From: Anaerolineae bacterium CG2_30_58_95
GTDB taxonomy: Bacteria > Chloroflexota > Anaerolineae > Anaerolineales > Villigracilaceae
DNA length: 5,087 nt
Reading direction: 5' to 3'
Assembly: GCA_001872165.1 (NCBI GenBank)
Contig: MNXK01000087.1
Coordinates: forward strand, 4,126 to 9,212
Below the pieces are notes generated by a model, which had not been told where the DNA came from, searched no databases, and was given only the letters and a program-made list of their open reading frames with translations. Position numbers and translations under genes: made by a program. The stretch's first letter is position 1; every line of letters starts with the position of its first letter. Below, piece after piece: positions 1 to 5,087 of this stretch.

Positions 1-21
1 TTCATCTTTCATCTTTCATAT
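1..21. repeat. Heptanucleotide tandem repeat (TTCATCT unit, 3 copies)
   Basis: Two exact copies of TTCATCT are followed by TTCATAT, ending 6 bases before the moeA start codon. The array may continue upstream of the window edge. It has the same 7-base period as the arrays at 1482-1516 and 4771-4801, although the unit differs. Short heptamer arrays of this kind are known from cyanobacterial genomes as STRR sequences; calling this one STRR-like is an analogy. It occupies the place where a Shine-Dalgarno sequence for the next gene would be expected, and no purine-rich SD is visible there. Confidence 0.75.
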
Positions 22-27
22 CTCCCC

Positions 28-1407
28 ATGCCTGAATTCCTCCACCTCCAGACACCCGACGAAGCCCGTTCGCTTCTCCTGCGCAGCTTGCCGGACCCTC
101 AGCCGGCTGCCGAGACCATTGACACGACTCTGGCCCTGGGCCGGGTGACCGCTTTACCGGTCGAGGCGCCGCATCCGCTGCCGGCCTTCGACCGCTCCGC
201 TATGGATGGTTACGCGGTCCACGCCGCGGATACCTTCGGGGCGAGCGAGTCGCTGCCAGCTTATCTCAAGGTTGTCGGGGAGGTTTCGATGGGCGCGCAA
301 CCTGATATTGACCTCCACCCGGGCGAGGCGGCCCTGATCCACACCGGCGGGATGCTACCTGCCAGCGCGGATGCGGTCGTCATGCTGGAATATACACAGA
401 TGGTTGGTAGGGGCGACCTTCATGGTCGCCCTGGGGCAGGGACACCGTTCGTGCCGCGAACACCGGCGGCACACCGGTGCGAGACGGCAAGCCCTGCCCC
501 TACACCCGAAATTGAAATTTCGCGTGCGGTCGCGGAGGGGGAAAATGTCTTGCGCATTGGCGAGGATGTCAGGCAGGGACAGGTCGTCATCCCGGCCGGG
601 ATGTGCGTCCGCCCGGCGGAGGTTGGCGGGCTGATGGCGCTGGGCGTGACGCAGGTCGCGGTCGTGAAGCGGCCGCGCGTTGGCCTGATCTCCAGCGGCG
701 ACGAAGTCGTGCAGCCCGAGCAAACGCCGCGTCCCGGCCAGGTGCGGGATGTCAACTCTTACACCCTGTCCGCGCTGGTGACAAAAACAGGCGGTGAGCC
801 GGTATTATATGGCATCGTGCCGGACGATCTCGAAACCATGCAGCAGGTGGCCCGACGCGCCTTGTCGGAATGTGATCTGGTGGTCATCACAGCCGGCTCC
901 TCGGCCAGTGCGCGTGACATGACCGCGGATGCCATCCGCTCTATGGGCAAACCGGGGGTGCTGGTGCACGGCGTCAACATCCGGCCTGGCAAGCCGACCA
1001 TCCTGGCAGTTTGCGAGGGCAAGGCAGTGATTGGGCTGCCGGGCAACCCGGTCAGCGCGCTGGTGATCGCTGGGTTGTTCGTTGTGCCGGTGATCGAGAA
1101 GCTGCTAGGCTTGCCAGCAGACCGCCCGCGTCCATCGCTGCTCGCCAGGCTGACTATCAACGTCCCCTCGCAGGCGGGGCGGGAGGATTGGGTGGCGGTG
1201 CGACTGCTTCGGCCCTCACCCCTGGCCCCTTCGCGAAGCACCCCTGTGGGGCTCCCAAGTTCGGGAGAGGGGGAGTGGCTGGCTGAGCCGATCTTCTCCA
1301 AATCCAATCTCATCTTCTCCCTGGTCGCCGCGGATGGATTGGTGCGCATCCCGCCGGATGCGAACGGCGTCAGCGCGGGGGAGGTGGTGGAAGTGGTGCT
1401 GATGTAA
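28..1407 (+). CDS. moeA: Molybdopterin molybdenumtransferase MoeA
   Basis: Encodes a 459-residue cytoplasmic MoeA/gephyrin-E-domain enzyme, which inserts molybdate (or tungstate) into adenylated molybdopterin in the last step of molybdenum-cofactor synthesis. Visible family motifs are SAMDGYAV at residues 58-65 (with the conserved Asp60), HTGGMLP at 105-111, GEDV at 178-181, SSGDE at 222-226 at the start of the MoCF-like domain, DVNSYTL at 241-247, TAGSSASARDMTAD at 288-301, and GLPGNPVSA at 336-344. The C-terminal beta-barrel domain IV follows from about residue 366 (GLVRIPPDANG at 437-447). It is longer than E. coli MoeA (411 residues), and the excess is explained by two low-complexity insertions, at about residues 127-159 and 396-415, which coincide with structured DNA repeats. 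The ATG at 28 begins the usual 'MPEFLHL' N-terminus, but the frame is open to the window edge and no clear SD is seen. A second moeA-type gene follows at 4522 on the same strand beyond the helicase islet. The family assignment is very secure; whether the insertions impair activity is unknown. Confidence 0.96.
   Translation: MPEFLHLQTPDEARSLLLRSLPDPQPAAETIDTTLALGRVTALPVEAPHPLPAFDRSAMDGYAVHAADTFGASESLPAYLKVVGEVSMGAQPDIDLHPGEAALIHTGGMLPASADAVVMLEYTQMVGRGDLHGRPGAGTPFVPRTPAAHRCETASPAPTPEIEISRAVAEGENVLRIGEDVRQGQVVIPAGMCVRPAEVGGLMALGVTQVAVVKRPRVGLISSGDEVVQPEQTPRPGQVRDVNSYTLSALVTKTGGEPVLYGIVPDDLETMQQVARRALSECDLVVITAGSSASARDMTADAIRSMGKPGVLVHGVNIRPGKPTILAVCEGKAVIGLPGNPVSALVIAGLFVVPVIEKLLGLPADRPRPSLLARLTINVPSQAGREDWVAVRLLRPSPLAPSRSTPVGLPSSGEGEWLAEPIFSKSNLIFSLVAADGLVRIPPDANGVSAGEVVEVVLM
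407..503. repeat. Inverted-repeat, multi-hairpin element embedded in moeA
   Basis: A 97-bp segment is bounded by perfect 8-base inverted ends, GTAGGGGC (407-414) and GCCCCTAC (496-503). Inside it are nested structures. GGGCGACC (411-418) pairs with GGTCGCCC (424-431) over a 5-base loop. GGGGCAGGG (433-441) pairs with CCCTGCCCC (492-500). GTTCG/CGAAC (447-451 and 457-461) and CACCGG/CCGGTG (461-466 and 474-479) form two inner hairpins. The encoded peptide (about MoeA residues 127-159, rich in Gly, Pro, Ala, Arg and Thr) matches no expected MoeA motif; it separates EYTQ from the EIEISRAVAEGENVLRIGEDV stretch. This fits a small non-autonomous repeat or MITE-like element inserted in the gene with the frame kept (97 bp plus a presumed 2-base duplication or adjustment would make 99). 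No target-site duplication is certain. Confidence 0.75.
1213..1275. repeat. Second hairpin-rich repeat segment embedded in moeA
   Basis: A 63-base (21-codon) segment is read as Pro/Ser/Gly-rich peptide (about residues 396-416) between the conserved DWVAVRLL and EWLAEPIFSKSNLIF stretches of MoeA domain IV. It begins CCCTCACCCC and ends GGGAGAGGGGGAG, so the ends are imperfect inverted repeats (CCCTC at 1213-1217, GAGGG at 1267-1271). Inside are the perfect palindrome CTTCGCGAAG (1229-1238), the hairpin CCCC-TGT-GGGG (1241-1251) and the hairpin CTCCC/GGGAG (1252-1256 and 1263-1267). Its length is a multiple of three, which explains why the frame survives. It differs in sequence from the element at 407-503, so it would be a second repeat family. 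Exact boundaries are uncertain. Confidence 0.6.
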
Positions 1408-1415
1408 GGATTGGT

Positions 1416-1490
1416 ATGGAGGTGAAGCCGCGCTTCCTGCGCAAGTCCAAGTTGAAGCCGACGGATGTGTATTTTGTTCCGAGGGAGTGA
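1416..1490 (+). CDS. Possible 24-residue small ORF downstream of moeA
   Basis: An ATG at 1416 opens 24 codons ending in TGA at 1488-1490. AAGGA (1406-1410) overlaps the moeA stop codon and lies 5 bases before the ATG, a well-placed ribosome binding site. The predicted peptide begins MEVKPRFLRKSKLKP and is strongly basic (seven Lys/Arg in its first 14 residues). No family is recognised. The stop codon lies inside the heptamer array that starts at 1482, so this could be a genuine microprotein translated with moeA, or the first codons of a downstream gene cut off when the array or the AT-rich islet arrived. Codons are GC-richer than those of the helicase. The short length means chance cannot be excluded. 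Confidence 0.3.
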   Translation: MEVKPRFLRKSKLKPTDVYFVPRE

Positions 1491-1516
1491 GAAGTAACGA
1501 GTAAGAAGTGAGAAGG
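1482..1516. repeat. Heptanucleotide tandem repeat (GAGAAGT-like, 5 copies)
   Basis: Five consecutive 7-base units can be read: AGGGAGT, GAGAAGT, AACGAGT, AAGAAGT and GAGAAGG. The consensus is close to GAGAAGT with purines in most positions. The array lies between the GC-rich moeA side and the AT-rich helicase islet, just before the terminator hairpin. Together with the arrays at 1-21 and 4771-4801 it shows a recurring 7-base period in this locus. Confidence 0.65.
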
Positions 1517-1525
1517 GAAACGCGA

Positions 1526-1563
1526 ATCAAAAGGGACTCCATTTCGTCGGGGTCCCTTTTGAT
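1526..1563. terminator. Bidirectional transcription terminator between convergent genes
   Basis: ATCAAAAGGGACTCC (1526-1540) and GGGGTCCCTTTTGAT (1549-1563) form a 15-bp stem with one G-T wobble around an 8-base loop. The A and T runs inside the arms place TTTT at the 3' side of the stem on both strands. It lies 118 bases after the moeA stop and 28 bases beyond the helicase stop, so it can end transcription from both convergent genes. Confidence 0.85.
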
Positions 1564-1591
1564 AAGCTAATATCCCTTTCTGATTAATTAC

Positions 1592-4297
1592 TCATTTTCT
1601 GTATTCTTCTTCAATTGCTTTTATTTGTTCTTTGGACAAATTTTCAACCATCCCTGTCCTAAGATTAAAGTATCCCATTTTACTTTCCCCAGGTATTTCT
1701 TCAACATGGTCAACCAGTGGGCATAATCTTTCTGTAAATTGATGAGGGGTTTTTCCTTCATATGTCAAGCCATCGGGACTAAAGAAAATCCTTTCAACAG
1801 TAAACTCCTCATTATTCATTGTTAAGAGAACACCTTTGCTTTCAGGGAGAATGACTCGTTTGTAATTACTCCCAAGTAATGAAATCACCTTTTGCCCCAA
1901 AGACATGGCGCTTTTAGGTTTGCGTGTCAACTTGATAAGTAAATCAAGAGCGTCCAGTGTCTGTTGGCTCACTTCGATAAGTTCCTGCTTTGACGCTACA
2001 TTCCTCGCTTCCGTCAAAATATTATTAAGTACGGTTTCTTCAAGCACCCTACTGGTTAGCCTTAAACTTCCGTATGTTTGGTCATAAATTGCTATGAACC
2101 TTGCGTCTTTTTCCAGTGGCTCAACATTTATTCTAAATTTGTCGGTTGCAAAATTGATATCTTGTCTCTCATAAGGTATGAGCAAAATAAATGCTGCATA
2201 GAGCAATGTTGCAATAGCTGTAATGTTGACTCTTTCCTCATTAAAAACTGGATGTGTAATTATTGTCCCTGTAGTGAAGTAATACCGTGTGAATAAGGGC
2301 AGGTCAAAATAAATTCCTATTTCTCCAGTCAGCGGGTAAGAATAAGCCCTTTCAGTCGAACCTCTCCTTTCTCTAATACCATTTATTAGCTCGCGAACTT
2401 GCAAATGGCTTTCAAGACAAATCAAATCATCCTGAGAATAGCTTTGATATATGTCTTCTCGTAAATTTGGGAAAATCATCGTAGGGAGCGCTTGAGGTTT
2501 TGTTGTATATCGTTTTTCCTTTCTTACAAGAACTATCTTTGAGTTAACAAACACCTTTGAAACTCTGTATGGCATTGTGGCATAGTAGTATACAGCCCCA
2601 GGGTAGGCTTCTCTCATCAACTGTCCATATGACAGTGAGCCAAGAGGCTTAGAATTTGGGCCTTGTCTAAATTCAACTTTGAACTGAGTTTGGACATCCC
2701 TCAGAGGAAAAGTGTAATTGGGTGTATCGCCCGACTCGGATTTCATGTTTTGTAATTCTCTCGGGATTTGCCCTGCTCTTTCCTGTACACATAACCAAAC
2801 GAATTTTTCAGGCCACTTAACATTGCTCGAAAACTCTCCTGATGACTTTAGATTCAAAGTTGTTTCTACTTGGTCGTGTTCTCCGCCCAGTCTCGCTAGA
2901 CATAATGCATGTATATATTGAATATATGGGTTTTCCAAATACAAAGTGCTTTCTGCCAAAGGTCTTTGCAACAGCGATTCGGGCCTGGAAAATACGGCTT
3001 GGTCATATACATTGCCGCTATTTATGACTATCACACTTCCGCGTGAGTGCCGCCCAACTCGACCAATTCTTTGTTGCAAGCTGGTGGACGAAGGCGGAAC
3101 CCCAACCAAAACGCATGTTTCAAGATATGGAATATCTATTCCTAACTCCAAAGCGCTTGTGCTTATTATGCCATTCAATCGTCCTTGAGTTAATCTTTCT
3201 TGTATTCTCGCCCTGTCTGCCTCTTCATAACCCGCGCGGTAAGGAAGTACATCTATTCCTTCAAGCACTGAAATTGTCTCTTCTGGAACATAGATATCAT
3301 CATCATCGTTATCATTTACATCATTTGAAGTTGTTGCCTCTTCACGGAGTTTGCCGTTCTTATCCTGCTTCTCTTTTTTGGTATGGTTTCGTGCAATGAT
3401 TGACGAAATAAGCTCTACTTGTTTTCGACTATCAACAAAAGTGATGAATCTTGCGTCGGTTTTTTCATAAAGTGGAGACAAAAGATTAACCACTTCGGTT
3501 AAAAAGTCTTGAACTCCTGGTGGATTAGCAAGATATACATCCACTTGGCTTTTTGGAGATGTATCTTGCTCTTTGGTGATTATTGTAAAGTCCAAGCCGA
3601 ACAAATTATCAAGATGTTTTTCGGGATTCGAAATTGTTGCTGAAGCGCAAATAAATTGAGGCGTTTTCCCAATCATCTTGAACAAATGCTGGAGACGCCT
3701 AAACAGAAAAGCAGAATTGGATCCGAAAACGCCCGAATATGTGTGTACTTCGTCTACAACGATCAGTTCGACTTTTTCCAAAAAGGATAGAACCTTTTTG
3801 TTAGATAAACTTGATAACAGCCACGCATGAATAACATCTGGCGTGAAAATAACCACTTGCGAATCAGAAAGAATATTATGACGATAGACGGGAATAACAC
3901 CACCATCAATACGGCCAACTGGCGTTTTCATACCCGCCTTTTTTATAGCGTCGGCCCAACGCTTTTCCTGTTCCCTTCCAAGCGCTTTCAACGGATAAAT
4001 TGCCATTATTCGAGCAGATTGGTCGATAGCCAAACGCTCAATCGCTGCTATTTGAAAAGCAAGTGTTTTTCCTGATGCAGTTCCCGTACTGATACAAATG
4101 TTTTTCCCTTCCTTTGCATATCGAATCGCTTCCTTTTGATGAAAGTAAATTCCCTTTTCAAACGTTTTTAGAAGTTTTTTGCTTGCGCCAGAAAGCTCGA
4201 GATCCTGTATAGAGAAATACTTTGCTTCATTGGGAGGTATTGAGATTTGTCCTGCTAGCGTCCAATCTATTGATGATAAAAAATCTTGAATTTTCAT
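1592..4297 (-). CDS. MrfA(YprA)/Hrq1-like superfamily 2 DNA helicase with cysteine-poor C-terminus
   Basis: The 901-residue protein has a complete SF2 helicase core: a Q-like FHQ at residues 52-54, motif I TGTASGKT at 71-78, Ia PLKAL at 102-106, Ib TPD at 152-154, Walker B DEVH at 182-185 followed by TYSGVFGS, SAT at 219-221, motif IV FVDSRKQ at 287-293, motif V STSALELGID at 379-388 and motif VI QQRIGRVGR at 408-416. DEVHTYSGVFGS and the YRAGY...SALELGID block are typical of MrfA/YprA and Hrq1 ATP-dependent 3'-5' DNA helicases, which act in DNA repair. Residues 564-600 (AYPGAVYYYATMPYRVS...YTTKP) resemble the domain after the core in that group, and 735-752 (IAIYDQTYGSLRLTSRVL) resembles the start of DUF1998/MZB. 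The four-cysteine zinc cluster expected after it is absent; the only later cysteine is Cys859. A charged loop at about 304-345 contains NDVNDNDDDD (325-334). The ATG is supported by an AGAAGGG site and an in-frame stop upstream. Related helicases also occur in DISARM and Druantia defence systems, but no partner gene is here, so a defence role is only a possibility. Confidence 0.9.
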   Translation of the reverse strand: MKIQDFLSSIDWTLAGQISIPPNEAKYFSIQDLELSGASKKLLKTFEKGIYFHQKEAIRYAKEGKNICISTGTASGKTLAFQIAAIERLAIDQSARIMAIYPLKALGREQEKRWADAIKKAGMKTPVGRIDGGVIPVYRHNILSDSQVVIFTPDVIHAWLLSSLSNKKVLSFLEKVELIVVDEVHTYSGVFGSNSAFLFRRLQHLFKMIGKTPQFICASATISNPEKHLDNLFGLDFTIITKEQDTSPKSQVDVYLANPPGVQDFLTEVVNLLSPLYEKTDARFITFVDSRKQVELISSIIARNHTKKEKQDKNGKLREEATTSNDVNDNDDDDIYVPEETISVLEGIDVLPYRAGYEEADRARIQERLTQGRLNGIISTSALELGIDIPYLETCVLVGVPPSSTSLQQRIGRVGRHSRGSVIVINSGNVYDQAVFSRPESLLQRPLAESTLYLENPYIQYIHALCLARLGGEHDQVETTLNLKSSGEFSSNVKWPEKFVWLCVQERAGQIPRELQNMKSESGDTPNYTFPLRDVQTQFKVEFRQGPNSKPLGSLSYGQLMREAYPGAVYYYATMPYRVSKVFVNSKIVLVRKEKRYTTKPQALPTMIFPNLREDIYQSYSQDDLICLESHLQVRELINGIRERRGSTERAYSYPLTGEIGIYFDLPLFTRYYFTTGTIITHPVFNEERVNITAIATLLYAAFILLIPYERQDINFATDKFRINVEPLEKDARFIAIYDQTYGSLRLTSRVLEETVLNNILTEARNVASKQELIEVSQQTLDALDLLIKLTRKPKSAMSLGQKVISLLGSNYKRVILPESKGVLLTMNNEEFTVERIFFSPDGLTYEGKTPHQFTERLCPLVDHVEEIPGESKMGYFNLRTGMVENLSKEQIKAIEEEYRK

Positions 4298-4305
4298 AGC
4301 GTATT

Positions 4306-4312
4306 CCCTTCT
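4306..4312 (-). promoter_or_regulatory. Ribosome binding site of the helicase gene
   Basis: Read on the minus strand, AGAAGGG lies 8 bases before the ATG at 4297. This is a good purine-rich Shine-Dalgarno site. An in-frame TGA lies a little further upstream with no other start between, so it fixes the helicase start. By contrast, neither flanking moeA gene has a visible SD. Confidence 0.65.
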
Positions 4313-4443
4313 ATGCCATCCCGTTCGTCAGCAGTTGTCGATGGTTTGCAGATTTGGAATTATCAACATGCCTACACCTTGTGGCTGTAAGAGATGAAAA
4401 CGTCGTATTTGAATTCTGATTCTGCTATAGCTGTTTTCCTTTT

Positions 4444-4459
4444 TTGACAGTAATGTCAA
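4444..4459. promoter_or_regulatory. Palindrome TTGACA-GTAA-TGTCAA in divergent intergenic region
   Basis: A perfect 6+6 inverted repeat with a 4-base spacer lies between the divergent helicase and second moeA genes, 147 bases from the helicase start and 62 bases from the moeA start. Each arm equals the consensus -35 hexamer on its strand, so it could be a paired promoter element or an operator for a dimeric repressor. No convincing -10 box lies 16-18 bases away on either strand, so the operator reading is at least as likely. A chance palindrome is possible. Confidence 0.35.
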
Positions 4460-4509
4460 TACTTTAGCACAAAATCCGCCGTTTGTGTTATCGAATTGAA
4501 AACGATTGA

Positions 4510-4515
4510 TATAAT
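4510..4515 (+). promoter_or_regulatory. Candidate -10 box for the second moeA (leaderless start)
   Basis: A perfect TATAAT ends 6 bases before the ATG at 4522. Transcription would start at or next to the A of the start codon, which fits a leaderless message and the lack of any Shine-Dalgarno sequence before this gene. No good -35 hexamer is found 16-18 bases upstream (GTTATC at 17), so the promoter call rests mainly on the box and its position. Confidence 0.45.
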
Positions 4516-4521
4516 TGGCGT

Positions 4522-5087
4522 ATGTCCATCTACCTCTACGACATTCCCCTCCCCGAAGCCAAAGCCTGCCTGGAGACTGCGCTGAAGGAAGCCAATCTCT
4601 GGCGCGTGCTGGGGTTTGAAACCATCCCGCTCGACGAAAATGCACTAGGCCGTGTATTGGCCGAGCCGGTCTGGGCGAAGGTCTCCTCGCCACATTACCA
4701 CGCGTCCGCCATGGATGGCTTCGCCGTCCGCGCGGAGGAGACTGCCGGAGCGCAACCTTCCACGCCGATTCAGTTATCAGTGACCAGAGACCAGTCATCA
4801 GGGCAGGCGGCGTACGTTGACACTGGCGATCCCCTTCCCGATTGGGCTAATGCCGTCATCCCCATCGAGAACGTCGAATCGCTGGATGAAAACGGCGAAA
4901 TTACCAGCTACCTCCGCGCCCCGGTGGCCATTCGCATCCGCGCTGCGGTGACGCCCTGGTCGCACGTCCGCGCCCTGGGCGAGGATATCGTCGCCACGCA
5001 GTTGGTGCTGGTTGCCGGTCAGGTGCTGCGGCCGGTGGACTTGGGCGCCATCGCAGCGGCTGGCCATGCGGAGGTCAAGGTGGCGCG
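4522..5087 (+). CDS. Second MoeA-type molybdopterin biosynthesis protein, 5' part only
   Basis: The frame from the ATG at 4522 stays open to the window edge (188 complete codons). The N-terminus reads MSIYLYDIPLPEAKACLETA; conserved MoeA motifs follow: LDENALGRVLAEPV at residues 37-50, SAMDGFAVRAEET at 62-74 with the conserved Asp65, VDTGDPLPDWANAVIPIENV at 99-118, GEDI at 153-156 and VDLGAIAAAGHAEVKV at 172-187. These cover MoeA domains I-II up to the edge of the MoCF-like domain III. This subtype is often a larger protein in which the MoeA core is followed by a C-terminal periplasmic-binding-protein-like (LysR-substrate/molybdate-binding-like) domain; that part lies outside the window, so this is expectation. 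The protein probably acts with the MoeA at 28-1407, perhaps with a different preference for metal or substrate. Residues 84-94 come from an in-frame heptamer array. The start has no SD but a TATAAT box just upstream. Confidence 0.92.
   Translation, partial: MSIYLYDIPLPEAKACLETALKEANLWRVLGFETIPLDENALGRVLAEPVWAKVSSPHYHASAMDGFAVRAEETAGAQPSTPIQLSVTRDQSSGQAAYVDTGDPLPDWANAVIPIENVESLDENGEITSYLRAPVAIRIRAAVTPWSHVRALGEDIVATQLVLVAGQVLRPVDLGAIAAAGHAEVKVA
4771..4801. repeat. Heptanucleotide repeat array inside the second moeA
   Basis: Four consecutive 7-base units, CAGTTAT, CAGTGAC, CAGAGAC and CAGTCAT, plus a trailing CAG form a 31-base array. It is read as QLSVTRDQSSG-like sequence (residues 84-94) just before the conserved YVDTGDPLP motif, in a surface-loop part of MoeA that varies in length. 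It is the third 7-base-period array in the window and the only one lying inside a gene; the reading frame is intact. Confidence 0.65.

Larger units (their letters stand above)
1520..4515. other. AT-rich islet carrying the helicase gene, probably acquired
   Basis: Base composition changes by eye from strongly GC-rich in moeA (up to about 1480) to clearly AT-rich from about 1520. It returns to GC-rich immediately after the second moeA start at 4522. The only gene inside is the minus-strand helicase, unrelated in function to the flanking molybdenum-cofactor genes and opposite in direction. This fits a one-gene horizontal insertion into a moeA-moeA pair. No integrase, transposase, tRNA or obvious flanking direct repeats are seen, so the mechanism is open and the edges are approximate. 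Confidence 0.6.

Noticed and set aside
759..1349. Long minus-strand open frame opposite moeA
   Set aside because: It lies entirely opposite a well-conserved MoeA coding sequence and its peptide is low-complexity Ser/Arg/Pro with no family motif, as expected for a GC-rich antisense shadow.
1592..4297. Calling the helicase a DISARM or Druantia component
   Set aside because: The protein shares only the broad helicase family, and no DrmB-, methyltransferase- or Druantia-type partner gene is in the window.
4424..4459. Minus-strand promoter built from TTGACA (4454-4459) and TATAGC (4424-4429)
   Set aside because: The spacer would be 24 bases, far from the usual 16-18, so it is not a credible sigma-70 promoter.
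1480..4521. Transposon or integron explanation for the helicase islet
   Set aside because: No transposase, integrase, terminal inverted repeats or matching target-site duplication could be found at the composition boundaries.
4328..5067. Minus-strand open frames 4328-4798 and 4798-5067
   Set aside because: They oppose the second moeA, whose plus-strand frame from 4522 shows clear conserved motifs but has no stop inside the window. The minus-strand peptides have no recognisable domain.
1..5087. CRISPR array, tRNA or rRNA gene
   Set aside because: The 7-base arrays lack spacers and are far too short for CRISPR repeats, and no tRNA cloverleaf or rRNA sequence was recognised on either strand.

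Overview
The window looks like part of a bacterial chromosome with a GC-rich background. It carries two molybdenum-cofactor genes of the MoeA type. The MoeA wording, the MoeA variant with 'SIYLYDIPLPEA' at its N-terminus, and the abundant short hairpin and heptamer repeats suggest a Chloroflexota (Anaerolineae-like) genome. That placement is inference from recalled family resemblance; no search was run.

Layout. Positions 1-21 are three tandem copies of a 7-base unit. Positions 28-1407 (+) encode a complete MoeA (molybdopterin molybdenumtransferase). Two structured, repeat-like DNA segments lie inside it and are read in frame (407-503 and 1213-1275). A possible 24-codon ORF with a good ribosome binding site follows at 1416-1490 and runs into a second 7-base repeat array (1482-1516). 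A strong 15-bp hairpin at 1526-1563 sits between the two convergent genes and probably terminates both. Positions 1592-4297 (-) encode a 901-residue superfamily 2 DNA helicase of the MrfA(YprA)/Hrq1 type. Its C-terminus resembles DUF1998/MZB but lacks the zinc-binding cysteine cluster. Positions 4298-4521 are an AT-rich divergent intergenic region with a perfect 6+6 palindrome and a TATAAT box placed 6 bases before the next start codon. Positions 4522-5087 (+) are the first 188 codons of a second MoeA-type protein that runs off the window. It also contains an in-frame 7-base repeat array (4771-4801).

How it fits together. The two moeA genes lie on the same strand, share a GC-rich character and belong to the same pathway (insertion of molybdate or tungstate into adenylated molybdopterin). 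They look like an original gene pair. The helicase islet between them (about 1.52-4.51 kb) is AT-rich, points the opposite way and has no functional link to cofactor synthesis, so it looks like a one-gene horizontal insertion. No transposase, integrase, tRNA or clear target-site duplication accompanies it.

The two points most worth following are: (a) a lone MrfA/Hrq1-like helicase with a degenerate zinc domain as the only cargo of an islet, and (b) three separate in-frame repeat insertions in two adjacent moeA genes, which suggests that repeat elements in this genome can expand coding sequences without breaking them.
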